From contig JAULAW010000005.1 in the NCBI GenBank assembly GCA_032654645.1, forward strand, positions 827,740 through 891,739: a DNA stretch of 64,000 bases, in the 5' to 3' direction. The stretch comes from CAITJF01 sp032654645 (GTDB lineage: Bacteria; Pseudomonadota; Gammaproteobacteria; Burkholderiales; Gallionellaceae). The notes under the pieces are model-generated. The model worked only from the letters and a program-made list of their open reading frames with translations, was not told where the DNA came from and searched no databases. This document shows, piece after piece, positions 44,172-52,480 of this stretch. How positions within the stretch are numbered: position 1 is the first letter of the stretch; every line of letters starts with the position of its first letter. Both the position numbers and the translations under genes were made by a program.

Positions 44172-44897
44172 ATGCGAACCGAGATTCCGAAAATGACATA
44201 CGAAGAGCGGCAGGCAAGGGCGCAGGCTAAGAAGGGCATCATCTTGGCCTTCTTGGCAAGTGGTGAGGTCTATACCAGCGTTGTGGTTGCCGCCCAAGTT
44301 ATGGCCGCCAGTCCCAGCGCAGCAGAAAGAACGCTCACCAGTCTTGTGCGCGACGGTGCGCTAAAATTCGAGAGCCATATGGTAGGCTCGCGCAAAACGT
44401 ACCTGTATGGCATTACCCCGCATGGTTTGGCCCTGATGGATCGCTTTGACCGGCCATATTTCCAGCTAGGGCGCACCAATAGCGCATACATCCCCCACCA
44501 CCTCGAAACTCAGCGCGCGAGGCTCGCAGCGGAAGAGGCCAGCTGGACTAACTGGATGCCGGGTAAGCTACTGCATAGCCAAGGCCTCAAGAAAATTCCC
44601 GATGCGATTGCCACATCACCGGCAGGCGCGCGCGTGGCTATCGAAATCGAGCGCCACATAAAGACCCCGAAACGGTACGAGGAAATCATTTCCGCACACC
44701 TGCAAAGCATTTCCAAGAAGTTGTGGCGGGAGGTTCACTATCTCACCCCCGATGGGCTGGCAACGCGTGTAGCCAAGGCATTCGAGAACGTTAAATCAGT
44801 GCCGGTGAACGGCGATAGGATTCAGCTAGAACAGGCACACCGTGATAGGTTCCGTTTCTATGAATTGAATGCTTGGCCGGTTAGAGCGAAAAAATAA
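44172..44897 (+). CDS. MobC-like replication-relaxation protein
   Basis: A 241-aa protein resembling MobC-family replication-relaxation proteins of mobilisable elements. The N-terminal half has a winged HTH (SVVVAAQVMAASPSAAERTL). The second half contains SPAGARVAIEIERHIKTPKRY and ends in FRFYELNAWPV. MobC proteins act at oriT with a relaxase; no relaxase is seen in E2, but a coupling-type ATPase is present 1.6 kb downstream. A decayed copy of its last 200 bp lies at 45,360-45,560. Confidence 0.7.
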   Translation: MRTEIPKMTYEERQARAQAKKGIILAFLASGEVYTSVVVAAQVMAASPSAAERTLTSLVRDGALKFESHMVGSRKTYLYGITPHGLALMDRFDRPYFQLGRTNSAYIPHHLETQRARLAAEEASWTNWMPGKLLHSQGLKKIPDAIATSPAGARVAIEIERHIKTPKRYEEIISAHLQSISKKLWREVHYLTPDGLATRVAKAFENVKSVPVNGDRIQLEQAHRDRFRFYELNAWPVRAKK

Positions 44898-44975
44898 TCA
44901 CGTGAGGCAGCAAAAGTTTTTGGGTATCCGGAATTTGTGATCGATACCACCACTAACTAAACTGAAAGGATAAAC

Positions 44976-45416
44976 ATGCAAGAGGATTTTAAGAATTTTA
45001 ATATCAACGGGAAATCGTTTTCTGCGAGGGATTGTGTTGATGGAATTTTGATCAATCCTAAACTGCCGAAGAATTTTGATAGCACAAATAATGAGTATCG
45101 ACCGGCCTCGCATCAGAAGTTCTGGAATATGCCGTACATCGAGACATTTACCATTGAAGATTGGGAAGCAGCTCATAATAGCGCGACCGATGAATATGCT
45201 GAAGCACGGCGCGAGCGATGGGCTGCAAAAGGGCGTCAAGAATGGCTGAAAGCATGGCCGAGCGGCGTTCGGTATGATGTACGTTGCCTGGATGGTGGCG
45301 CATGGGATCGTTCAACCAATTGGGGTGTGTTTGCAACGCTTGAAGAAGCGCTTAATTGCATCATTTCCGCCCATCTTCAAAGCATTTCCAAGAAGCTGTG
45401 GCGGGAGGTTCACTAA
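44976..45416 (+). CDS. Uncharacterised protein with C-terminus borrowed from mobC
   Basis: A 146-aa product starting at ATG 44976 behind AAAGGA. The first 128 residues are unrecognised (polar, Trp-rich near the C-terminal third: EWLKAWPSGVRYD). The last 18 residues, IISAHLQSISKKLWREVH, are identical to an internal segment of the MobC-like protein, because the gene runs into the repeated 3' piece of that gene. The natural C-terminus has thus been replaced or the insert ends in frame there. Function unknown. Confidence 0.55.
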   Translation: MQEDFKNFNINGKSFSARDCVDGILINPKLPKNFDSTNNEYRPASHQKFWNMPYIETFTIEDWEAAHNSATDEYAEARRERWAAKGRQEWLKAWPSGVRYDVRCLDGGAWDRSTNWGVFATLEEALNCIISAHLQSISKKLWREVH

Positions 45417-45560
45417 CCACACTCCCGATGGGTTGGCGAGGCGTGTGGAGAAGGCATTCGAGAATGTTAAATCAGTGCCGGTGAACGGCGATAGGATTCA
45501 GCTTGAGCAGATACACCGAGATCGGTTTCGCTTTTATGAATTGAATGCTTGGACAGTAAG
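45360..45560 (+). repeat. Partial direct duplication of the mobC-like gene 3' end
   Basis: About 200 bp matching 44,685-44,886 with scattered substitutions. It is frameshifted after GGGAGGTTCACTA, so beyond the fused ORF it is not translated as MobC. The two copies flank the 146-aa gene, as if that gene had been inserted with a duplication. Confidence 0.8.
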
Positions 45561-45702
45561 GCTCATCCAGCAAAAACACTAAATAAAGTGGATTACAACA
45601 CCTTGCAACACTATATCTAGTGGTTTCAAGATTTATCAGTTTTGAGGAAACTTGGTCAGTTGTGCTAGCATTAGTGCTGTTGCTGAATGCAGCCAAGAAA
45701 AC

Positions 45703-45729
45703 GCCCCTCTCAGATTGACTGGGAGGGGC
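45703..45729 (+). terminator. Strong hairpin, likely terminator
   Basis: An 11-bp stem (GCCCCTCTCAG / CTGGGAGGGGC, one wobble) with a 5-nt loop, followed by an A-rich run on the plus strand. There is a run of As rather than Ts, so in plus orientation it would be Rho-type or a stabiliser. Confidence 0.5.
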
Positions 45730-45860
45730 GGAAAAAGGTCAGTTACCCAACCTTCAATTCAGGTGCCACAATAGCAAAGGCTAAGTATCTTGTGCAATGG
45801 CATCCTATTATGGTAGCTGGCCGTCCTTCTTGAATGGCAATGCCAGAAAGGAAAATCGCC

Positions 45861-46025
45861 ATGAGCAAGACATTGAAGCCAGGTACTCCTGCGCCCGTGT
45901 CGGGGCAATATAAAAACCCCAAAACCGGGAACGAGATTACAGGTGTAAAAAATAAGCCTTTGCCTCCGACACCTAGTCCGGGTCAAGGTTATGTTTTGGT
46001 TGATAAAACTAAACATAAGCGGTAG
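45861..46025 (+). CDS. YjzC-like small protein
   Basis: A 54-aa protein from ATG 45861. The sequence MSKTLKPGTPAPVSGQYKNP, then KTGNEITGVKNKPLPPTP and GQGYVLVDKTKH, matches the small YjzC-like family (short, Pro/Gly-rich, no membrane segment). The family has no known function; the Pro-Gly repeats suggest a small zinc-ribbon-free, strand-rich fold. An in-frame ATG at 45834 gives a longer form, but lacks family similarity. Confidence 0.7.
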   Translation: MSKTLKPGTPAPVSGQYKNPKTGNEITGVKNKPLPPTPSPGQGYVLVDKTKHKR

Positions 46026-46030
46026 TAGTT

Positions 46031-46065
46031 TTGCCCTCTTCACCAAAGCAAAGTGGGGAGGGCAA
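46031..46065. terminator. Bidirectional hairpin between convergent genes
   Basis: Stem TTGCCCTC / GAGGGCAA with an inner CAC/GTG pair, between the YjzC-like gene and a convergent membrane-protein gene. Preceded by TTTT on the minus strand's 3' side only weakly. Confidence 0.5.
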
Positions 46066-46077
46066 TATCAGTCGGAC

Positions 46078-46503
46078 TCACGACTTGAATATCGAGAAAA
46101 ACTCCTTAAATCGGCCAAGTGCTTTATCGTCCTTCATGAGGTTATCTAACAACTCATGCGTCGGGCTTGGATGATTGTTCTTGCCTTCATAAATGCGAAT
46201 CGGATTATCACCGAGATTCTTGATGGCTTGATCCAGTAGCTGTTTAAGCATCTCAGAATCCACCTCCCCGACCTCCCGCTTATATCCTTCAAAGGATTTT
46301 GCAGAAGCCTCTTTATAGGCGTAGTCTTCTCTAAGCCTAGATGTGAAACCATATTGGCGGGCAGCAAACCAGCCCAACCAAATGAATGGAGCAGTAAGGG
46401 CTAATCGCAATGGGAGCTGCTCCCACGAGGTTGGGCTGTTCTCGACCAGAATTGGGGCAATGTATTTAACCCCCATGATTACCAAGCCAATCAAAGACAC
46501 CAC
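46078..46503 (-). CDS. Small membrane protein, uncharacterised
   Basis: A 141-aa protein starting at GTG 46503. It has two hydrophobic segments (about residues 2-20 and 30-47; PLRLALTAPFIWLGWFAARQY) and a soluble, charged C-terminal half rich in Lys and Asp (LKQLLDQAIKNLGDN). No known family. It is divergent from the coupling ATPase, with starts only 6 bp apart, so the two share a promoter zone. A role in anchoring the transfer apparatus is possible, but is context only. Confidence 0.55.
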   Translation of the reverse strand: MVSLIGLVIMGVKYIAPILVENSPTSWEQLPLRLALTAPFIWLGWFAARQYGFTSRLREDYAYKEASAKSFEGYKREVGEVDSEMLKQLLDQAIKNLGDNPIRIYEGKNNHPSPTHELLDNLMKDDKALGRFKEFFSIFKS

Positions 46504-46508
46504 GAATA

Positions 46509-47876
46509 TTGGCCAAGTTCAAGAAGTCATCGCACTTGGAGCGGAACCACAAAACAGACGTGCGCGAAATTCACAAATTCTTGCCCGCTGCGGCACTTGA
46601 ATTTCAGCCGCTGGAGCACGTCAATTTCGACAAAGGAATCTTCCTCGGGTTCGATGAAGATGAGGAGCCCATCTACATCAAATTTCTTTCCAGCACTTCT
46701 GCGCCACATATTCAAGTAGCCGGTACGACTGGGACAGGGAAAGGGGTGTCTTTGGGGGTAATGGCCGCACAGTTCCTGGAGAGAGAGGAGGCGATTTTTT
46801 ACTGCGACCCTAAAAATGATGAATGGGCGCCTCACGTTCTATATGCGGCTGCGCAGCGCACCGGCAAACCATTCCATTTCGTGAATCTGAATCGCCCGAA
46901 CGGCGCGCAGTTCAATCCCTTTGCGGGTGCGACAGAAGAAGAGGCGTTTGAGTTGTTTCAGGCGGGATTTTCCCTGACCGACCGAGGCGATTCCAGCGAT
47001 TACTACACTATTGCCGACCGGCGCGAAGCAGGAATTACCGCGAAGCTCATGGCCGAGCAGAATTTGAATATCGCACAGGCTTATGCCGCGCGCCGGGAGG
47101 TGCTGCAAGACCCCGCGACAGGCGCAGAGAAATTCGCTGGGCGCTTGCGCGAGATGGCGGAAACGCCATCGATCAATGCCGGGAAGGGAGCTGGTGTTGA
47201 TTTGGAGAAAATCATCCAGGAGGGCGGATGTGTTTACTTTGTTGGAAGCATGCGCAACGACATTATCAAAACCGTTCAGCGCATCCTGTTGGTGCGTCTT
47301 ATCCAACTGGCGGAACGCAGGGATCGGTTGGCGGGGAACCTGCGCCCGGTTTGCATCGTGTTGGACGAAGTGAAATATCACCTGTCACGTCCAGCCCTTG
47401 AGGGGCTGGGCGCGGCGCGAGATAAGGGGGTGCATTTGGTGCTTGCGCACCAAAGCCTCGGTGATTTGCGCGACTGCCCGAAAGATTTGAATCCTGATGC
47501 CGTCGTCGATGCGGTGGTCGAAAACTGCCGTATCAAAATTTGTTATCGACTCCTCAATCCGGACACGGCGGAGTGGTTCGCCGCCATGTCTGGAACCATT
47601 CAGGTGGACGATGAAGTTCGCAGTGTGCGGCGCAACGTTGGTCAAAGCGAAACCGTCTTACCGGAGCGGAGTATCAGGCAGACGGAACGCTACTTCGTTG
47701 ATGTGAACATGCTGCTGAATCTCCCGCATGCGGTTGGCGTGGTGTACGGGGATGGCTTGCCGAAGTTCGCCAGCATTCGCCCGATTCAGGTTGAGAAGGA
47801 CATGAGGTCGATTTCGATCAAGACCGTGAGCGGTACGAGCGCGCCGAACGCGAGGGACGCTATCGCTTTGGGGTAG
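46509..47876 (+). CDS. Type IV coupling-like ATPase (TraD/VirD4 family)
   Basis: A 455-aa P-loop ATPase. Walker A is VAGTTGTGKG (about residue 72), Walker B is VCIVLDEV (about 283), and SLGDLRDCPKDLNPDAVVDAV is typical of the family. It lacks the N-terminal membrane domain of full VirD4, so it may be a soluble, mobilisation-type coupling protein. The start is TTG 46509; no better in-frame ATG exists for the first 80 residues. With the MobC-like gene it makes E2 a probable mobilisable element needing a helper. No relaxase gene was found. Confidence 0.85.
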   Translation: MAKFKKSSHLERNHKTDVREIHKFLPAAALEFQPLEHVNFDKGIFLGFDEDEEPIYIKFLSSTSAPHIQVAGTTGTGKGVSLGVMAAQFLEREEAIFYCDPKNDEWAPHVLYAAAQRTGKPFHFVNLNRPNGAQFNPFAGATEEEAFELFQAGFSLTDRGDSSDYYTIADRREAGITAKLMAEQNLNIAQAYAARREVLQDPATGAEKFAGRLREMAETPSINAGKGAGVDLEKIIQEGGCVYFVGSMRNDIIKTVQRILLVRLIQLAERRDRLAGNLRPVCIVLDEVKYHLSRPALEGLGAARDKGVHLVLAHQSLGDLRDCPKDLNPDAVVDAVVENCRIKICYRLLNPDTAEWFAAMSGTIQVDDEVRSVRRNVGQSETVLPERSIRQTERYFVDVNMLLNLPHAVGVVYGDGLPKFASIRPIQVEKDMRSISIKTVSGTSAPNARDAIALG

Positions 47877-47985
47877 GCAACGGCAATCGCCATCATGCCT
47901 TGCCTGCGGCACCGCACTCAAAACACCTGCGGTGTCGTGCTAGGCATCATGGCTCACTTAACCAACGGCAGCTTTGGAATGGCTA

Positions 47986-49232
47986 GTAGTTCGTTCCGGT
48001 AAAATACTTACAGATTGATATATAATTGCCATGGCTCTTATACAACTCTTAGCGGGGGTGATCATGGCGGGCAAGACGAAACGTGCTGCACTGGTATTGA
48101 CGGAGGATCAGAGGACGATGTTGAAGGAACTGTCCAGATCGAGAACAGCGTCGGCGCGCGAGATTGAACGCGCCAAGGTGCTGATCGGCTACGCCGATGG
48201 TATCTCGATTGTTGGCCTGCAACGGCAGACCGGGGGCAGTCGCCCGACTATCTACAAATGCATCGACAAGGCACTGGCGGCGGGCGTGCAGATGGGGTTG
48301 AAGGACGCTTACCACCGCCCGCACGAACCGGAAATCAGCAATGAAGCCCGCGCTTGGGTAGCGAGCATCGCCTGCACCAAGCCCAAGGATAACGGTTTAG
48401 CTGCGGAGCTGTGGACAATATCCGGCTTGGCCAGCTTTGTATCCGAACACGCCGGGTCTGCGGGCTTTCCCCGGCTGGCGCACGCGGGCAAGAGCACCGT
48501 ATGGCGCATTCTCGACGAGAACGAAATCAAGCCCCACAAGATCCGTTACTATTTAGAAAAACGTGATCCAGAGTTTGACCGCAAGATGCAGGAAGTCTTG
48601 CTGGTTTACCGGGATGTTTCGATCTACCGCGAAGGTGCTGTTCATGATGGGCGACCCGAGCCCATCTATACTGTCAGCGTCGATGAAAAACCCGGGGTTC
48701 AGGCTATCGGGCTAACCGCTCCCGACCTGCCGCCCGTTCCCGGAAAACACTCAGCCATTGGGCGAGATTACGAATATATCCGCCATGGAACCGTATCGAT
48801 CCTGGCCGGAATTGATCTGCACTCGGGCCATATTTTCGCCAACGTGGAAGATCGCCACCGTAGCGTTGAGTTCATCGCGTTACTCAAACGGCTTGACGAG
48901 CACTACCCGCCCGAGGCAATCATCCGCGTGGTGCTGGATAATCATTCGGCACACATCTCGAAAGAAACGTTAGCCTATCTTGCAACTCGACCAGGGCGCT
49001 TCGAGTATGTTCATACGCCCAAACATGGCTCTTGGCTTAATCTGATAGAGTGTGCCTTCTCGAAGATGTCCAGAACCTTCCTGCGCCACATCCGGGTAAA
49101 CTCCATTGATGAGTTGAAGGCACGAATCATGAAGGGCATTGACGAGATCAACGCCTCACCCGTCGTGTTCCGCTGGAACAAGTTTGACCTTGGGGTGGCT
49201 TAATGTGTAAATATTTTACCGGAACGCACTAC
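47986..49232 (+). mobile_element. IS630-family insertion sequence, copy 1
   Basis: A 1247-bp IS with ends GTAGTTCGTTCCGGTAAAAT and the inverted GTAGTGCGTTCCGGTAAAAT, flanked by TA on both sides (47984-85, 49233-34), the IS630-type target duplication. It carries one transposase gene. It is nearly identical to copy 2, in opposite orientation. Confidence 0.93.
48031..49203 (+). CDS. IS630-family transposase (copy 1)
   Basis: A 390-aa transposase with N-terminal HTH segments (residues 30-110; IVGLQRQTGGSRPTIYKCI) and a DDE catalytic domain. The three acidic positions are in TVSVDEKPGVQAI, VVLDNHSAHIS and NLIECAFSKM, giving DDE, as in IS630/Tc1-mariner. ATG 48064 (MAGKTKRAAL) is a possible alternative start. 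It differs from copy 2 by one residue (Leu for Met in GFPRLAHAG), so transposition was recent. Both copies appear full-length and competent. Confidence 0.95.
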   Translation: MALIQLLAGVIMAGKTKRAALVLTEDQRTMLKELSRSRTASAREIERAKVLIGYADGISIVGLQRQTGGSRPTIYKCIDKALAAGVQMGLKDAYHRPHEPEISNEARAWVASIACTKPKDNGLAAELWTISGLASFVSEHAGSAGFPRLAHAGKSTVWRILDENEIKPHKIRYYLEKRDPEFDRKMQEVLLVYRDVSIYREGAVHDGRPEPIYTVSVDEKPGVQAIGLTAPDLPPVPGKHSAIGRDYEYIRHGTVSILAGIDLHSGHIFANVEDRHRSVEFIALLKRLDEHYPPEAIIRVVLDNHSAHISKETLAYLATRPGRFEYVHTPKHGSWLNLIECAFSKMSRTFLRHIRVNSIDELKARIMKGIDEINASPVVFRWNKFDLGVA

Positions 49233-49234
49233 TA

Positions 49235-49588
49235 GGCTTCGCCCAGCCATGAGTGCGCGGCACCCTATGATTTGCGCGCCAAGCGCGCTTTGTGGTCGCT
49301 ACAGGCCATTTGCCGTTGCCAAACTCCTTGTCTATCCAATCCATCGGTGTCGCCCAAACTGTGAGGGGTTCGCCGCTCGTAAGCGCACCAGTCACGCCAT
49401 CCTCAAGGGCACGGTGGTGCCGTGCCGCTTCGCGCGCCCCCAGCGCCCGTTCCTCCCTGCGGGAGGACTGCGGCCTCGGCTGCGCCTTTCGTCTGTCATG
49501 CCTGCTGCAACTCGCAAAAACGCTCATCCCATCCCAGTCAGGGGCGAGGCGACACCGACGGCATGGACTAACGACAAGGAGAATCAAA
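49235..49588. other. Non-coding stretch between IS copy 1 and the DUF6573 gene
   Basis: 354 bp without a convincing gene. A GC-rich minus-strand frame reads through, but its composition and lack of family similarity argue against coding. A sequence GCCTCGGCTGCGCC sits near 49,480. The AAGGAG ribosome site for the next gene is at its end. Confidence 0.5.
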
Positions 49589-50059
49589 ATGAGCAACGAG
49601 AAAATCAACGCAACCAACCAAAACCGCGACTCTTCGTCGCCCAGCGAAGCTCGCCAACAGCATGTATCAGGTAATTTATTTGCCGACTGCGCAGTGATCC
49701 ACAGCTACACGCGCAAACAAGCTCTTGAAGATGGGTTTCTGGTGGATTTGATGCAGGACGAAATGGAGGAGGTATGCAGGCAGCACTATAAACATCCTAT
49801 CGCCTGTACCTTGCCGGTCTTCGAGATCATGCAAAAGGCGGTCGAGAACCCGCGCTACTGCAACGACTACGCGGGCATTCTTCATGACATGCTGTATATG
49901 AGTCGCGTGCACTACCAGTTTCACGGACACACAGCGCGGCTGTTCCAAATCATCATAAAAGGAGCAGGACGCAAAAGCCTCTATACCTTCAAGCTGGTTT
50001 GCCATCCAGGAGATAGCGGCGAGCAAGTAATGACCATCATGCTGCCAGAGGAAGATTAG
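49589..50059 (+). CDS. DUF6573-family protein
   Basis: A 156-aa protein from ATG 49589 behind AAGGAG. An N-terminal low-complexity stretch (MSNEKINATNQNRDSSSPSE) is followed by IHSYTRKQALEDGFLVDLM, a hallmark of the DUF6573 family, and EEVCRQHYKHPIACTLPVF. The family is common on plasmids and integrative elements; its function is unknown. It is the only gene between the two inverted IS630 copies, so it would be carried along by a composite transposition event. Confidence 0.75.
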   Translation: MSNEKINATNQNRDSSSPSEARQQHVSGNLFADCAVIHSYTRKQALEDGFLVDLMQDEMEEVCRQHYKHPIACTLPVFEIMQKAVENPRYCNDYAGILHDMLYMSRVHYQFHGHTARLFQIIIKGAGRKSLYTFKLVCHPGDSGEQVMTIMLPEED

Positions 50060-50216
50060 CTTTGCAGGAGGCGTAGCACATATTCCGGATACTCATGAGC
50101 AACGGAACTTGCTGTTAGCCGCTTCTATCTGTAGCTCACTGATATGGCAATATTCTGCTTTTCGGTACGGATTCAACCGGTCATTACGAAAAAAAGGGAG
50201 TCTCATGCTCGATCTA

Positions 50217-51463
50217 GTAGTGCGTTCCGGTAAAATATTTACACATTAAGCCACCCCAAGGTCAAACTTGTTCCAGCGGAACACGACGGGTGAGGCGTTG
50301 ATCTCGTCAATGCCCTTCATGATTCGTGCCTTCAACTCATCAATGGAGTTTACCCGGATGTGGCGCAGGAAGGTTCTGGACATCTTCGAGAAGGCACACT
50401 CTATCAGATTAAGCCAAGAGCCATGTTTGGGCGTATGAACATACTCGAAGCGCCCTGGTCGAGTTGCAAGATAGGCTAACGTTTCTTTCGAGATGTGTGC
50501 CGAATGATTATCCAGCACCACGCGGATGATTGCCTCGGGCGGGTAGTGCTCGTCAAGCCGTTTGAGTAACGCGATGAACTCAACGCTACGGTGGCGATCT
50601 TCCACGTTGGCGAAAATATGGCCCGAGTGCAGATCAATTCCGGCCAGGATCGATACGGTTCCATGGCGGATATATTCGTAATCTCGCCCAATGGCTGAGT
50701 GTTTTCCGGGAACGGGCGGCAGGTCGGGAGCGGTTAGCCCGATAGCCTGAACCCCGGGTTTTTCATCGACGCTGACAGTATAGATGGGCTCGGGTCGCCC
50801 ATCATGAACAGCACCTTCGCGGTAGATCGAAACATCCCGGTAAACCAGCAAGACTTCCTGCATCTTGCGGTCAAACTCTGGATCACGTTTTTCTAAATAG
50901 TAACGGATCTTGTGGGGCTTGATTTCGTTCTCGTCGAGAATGCGCCATACGGTGCTCTTGCCCGCGTGCGCCATCCGGGGAAAGCCCGCAGACCCGGCGT
51001 GTTCGGATACAAAGCTGGCCAAGCCGGATATTGTCCACAGCTCCGCAGCTAAACCGTTATCCTTGGGCTTGGTGCAGGCGATGCTCGCTACCCAAGCGCG
51101 GGCTTCATTGCTGATTTCCGGTTCGTGCGGGCGGTGGTAAGCGTCCTTCAACCCCATCTGCACGCCCGCCGCCAGTGCCTTGTCGATGCATTTGTAGATA
51201 GTCGGGCGACTGCCCCCGGTCTGCCGTTGCAGGCCAACAATCGAGATACCATCGGCGTAGCCGATCAGCACCTTGGCGCGTTCAATCTCGCGCGCCGACG
51301 CTGTTCTCGATCTGGACAGTTCCTTCAACATCGTCCTCTGATCCTCCGTCAATACCAGTGCAGCACGTTTCGTCTTGCCCGCCATGATCACCCCCGCTAA
51401 GAGTTGTATAAGAGCCATGGCAATTATATATCAATCTGTAAGTATTTTACCGGAACGAACTAC
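50217..51463 (-). mobile_element. IS630-family insertion sequence, copy 2
   Basis: Same length (1247 bp) and ends as copy 1, reversed. Flanking TA at 50215-16 and 51464-65. The target duplication is proven by the restored gene across the insertion. Confidence 0.94.
50246..51418 (-). CDS. IS630-family transposase (copy 2)
   Basis: A 390-aa transposase nearly identical to copy 1; the only difference seen is Met in GFPRMAHAG. DDE residues are conserved (TVSVDEKPG, VVLDNHSAH, LIECAFSK). It lies inside a gene of E2 in reverse orientation to that gene. As the two copies face each other, recombination between them would invert the 1-kb segment with the DUF6573 gene. Confidence 0.95.
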   Translation of the reverse strand: MALIQLLAGVIMAGKTKRAALVLTEDQRTMLKELSRSRTASAREIERAKVLIGYADGISIVGLQRQTGGSRPTIYKCIDKALAAGVQMGLKDAYHRPHEPEISNEARAWVASIACTKPKDNGLAAELWTISGLASFVSEHAGSAGFPRMAHAGKSTVWRILDENEIKPHKIRYYLEKRDPEFDRKMQEVLLVYRDVSIYREGAVHDGRPEPIYTVSVDEKPGVQAIGLTAPDLPPVPGKHSAIGRDYEYIRHGTVSILAGIDLHSGHIFANVEDRHRSVEFIALLKRLDEHYPPEAIIRVVLDNHSAHISKETLAYLATRPGRFEYVHTPKHGSWLNLIECAFSKMSRTFLRHIRVNSIDELKARIMKGIDEINASPVVFRWNKFDLGVA

Positions 51464-51930
51464 TAGCCAAAGTCAGAACTCTTTACAACGAAGCGGTGGT
51501 CCATACAAAGCATACCCCTGAGATTGGTGGCACTCTTGTCGCCAATTGCATAACAGTCCATTTCGGGATGCTCGGTAGAGCGAGAGAACTGTTTGGTCGA
51601 AATGTTCAATTCACCATTGGATCAATTATGCTAAACGGTGAAACTCACTTTCACTTTTCTTCTCAGGAACTTCAGTCCTGGATGGCCGGAACGACAAAAC
51701 CGACCTATAACCTGCATGCTTGGCTGTCCTTGCCCGATCATGGAAACGACATCATCGACCTTACTCTCTCTGCAACGCTAAACCACTTTGCAAAGGGAAC
51801 GTTCCCAAGTGCGGTCACGTTCCTAACTATCGTTGAAGCTGCAGCACACGGAATTTCTCACAACCCCGTTGTCTCTGGCGATGACCTGTTATTCAAGCTT
51901 CATCTTCTGCGGGGTGTGCGTGTCGCCTAG

Positions 51931-52320
51931 CGCTCAAGTTGGTTCCCTCCGGTCGCTGGGACGCGCCTTCGGCGCGCCCCTTAACTTTACTACAAGGGCT
52001 TCCTCGTCTTCGTAAGGGGTCCTACAATTATCTAGCCGATTGGTGAATCAGATGGCATTGCGTTTGAGATGTAATCAGTAGCTGTAGACGGCGCAGCAGA
52101 ATTGGCCTGAGTGCACATGTCGTTGGACTAACTAATTAGGATAACTGGAATATGAACGGAGGCGGGATGTTCCTGCGAGCTACCCAAAGTTACTTTGGAA
52201 GCATTTCCACTCTTGGCACAAATCTGGCACAGTTGGCACGAATTTGGCACAGCAAAAACCGCACTATTGGGTAATCGCAGGTAGGGAAAAGTAAGGTTTG
52301 GTAACCTTAACTCATTGATT
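51931..52320. other. Right end of E2, no gene seen
   Basis: 390 bp with a palindrome (GGGACGCGCCTTCGGCGCGCCCC) near 51,957-51,980, then the E2 right-end repeats. No coding region. The last bases before the tRNA fragment (TTGATT) match those before att copy 2. Confidence 0.55.
52215..52251. repeat. Integrase arm-type repeats, E2 right end (GGCACA array)
   Basis: GGCACA at 52215, 52226 and 52246, with GGCACG at 52235; spacings 11, 9 and 11 bp. The hexamer is the same as at the E2 left end. Confidence 0.7.
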
Positions 52321-52379
52321 TGGCGGAGAGGGGGGGATTCGAACCCCCGTTGGGATATTATCCCAAACACGCTTTCCAG
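52321..52379 (-). repeat. att copy 3: 3' half of tRNA-Ser(GGA), E2/E3 boundary
   Basis: 59 bp as in copies 1 and 2 except for two compensatory changes in the T-stem (GGGGG/CCCCC instead of GCGGG/CCCGC). No 5' half follows, so the intact tRNA gene should lie further right. Confidence 0.9.
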
Positions 52380-52454
52380 GAAGGTGAATTATCTGTTTAA
52401 AAACCGATTAGTTGCAAGTATATAGGAGTGATGTAGTATATGAAAAACTAATTT

Positions 52455-52473
52455 CGGGGACAAAACGGGGACA
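52455..52473. repeat. Integrase arm-type repeats, E3 left end (CGGGGACA x2)
   Basis: CGGGGACA at 52455 and 52466, 11 bp apart, 7 bp before the E3 integrase ATG. A new hexamer, same period as in E1 and E2. Confidence 0.65.
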
Positions 52474-52480
52474 CTTGGAT

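Larger units (their letters stand above)
50205..51930 (+). pseudogene. Uncharacterised gene interrupted by IS630 copy 2 at codon 4
   Basis: Joining the flanks of the IS at its TA target restores an open frame: ATG 50205 behind AAGGGAG, codons for M-L-D-L (50205-50216), then from GCC at 51466 an uninterrupted 154-codon frame to 51930. The reconstructed product is 158 aa, unrecognised, with FGMLGRARELFGRNVQFTIG and a His-rich patch (GETHFHFSS). Today the 5' part is cut off and only internal GTG starts (51496) could give a shortened protein. Confidence 0.8.

Noticed and set aside
49216..49617. Minus-strand ORF between IS copy 1 and the DUF6573 gene, which continues for a few codons across the IS junction
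   Set aside because: Its N-terminal half overlaps the well-supported DUF6573 start, composition is Arg/Ala-rich and no family is recognisable.
40859..52320. E2 as a self-transmissible conjugative element
   Set aside because: Only a MobC-like protein and a coupling-type ATPase are present; no relaxase or type IV secretion genes were found.
36725..52379. The tRNA-Ser(GGA) matches as working tRNA genes
   Set aside because: All three lack the acceptor 5' strand, D-arm and 5' anticodon stem; they are 3' fragments only.
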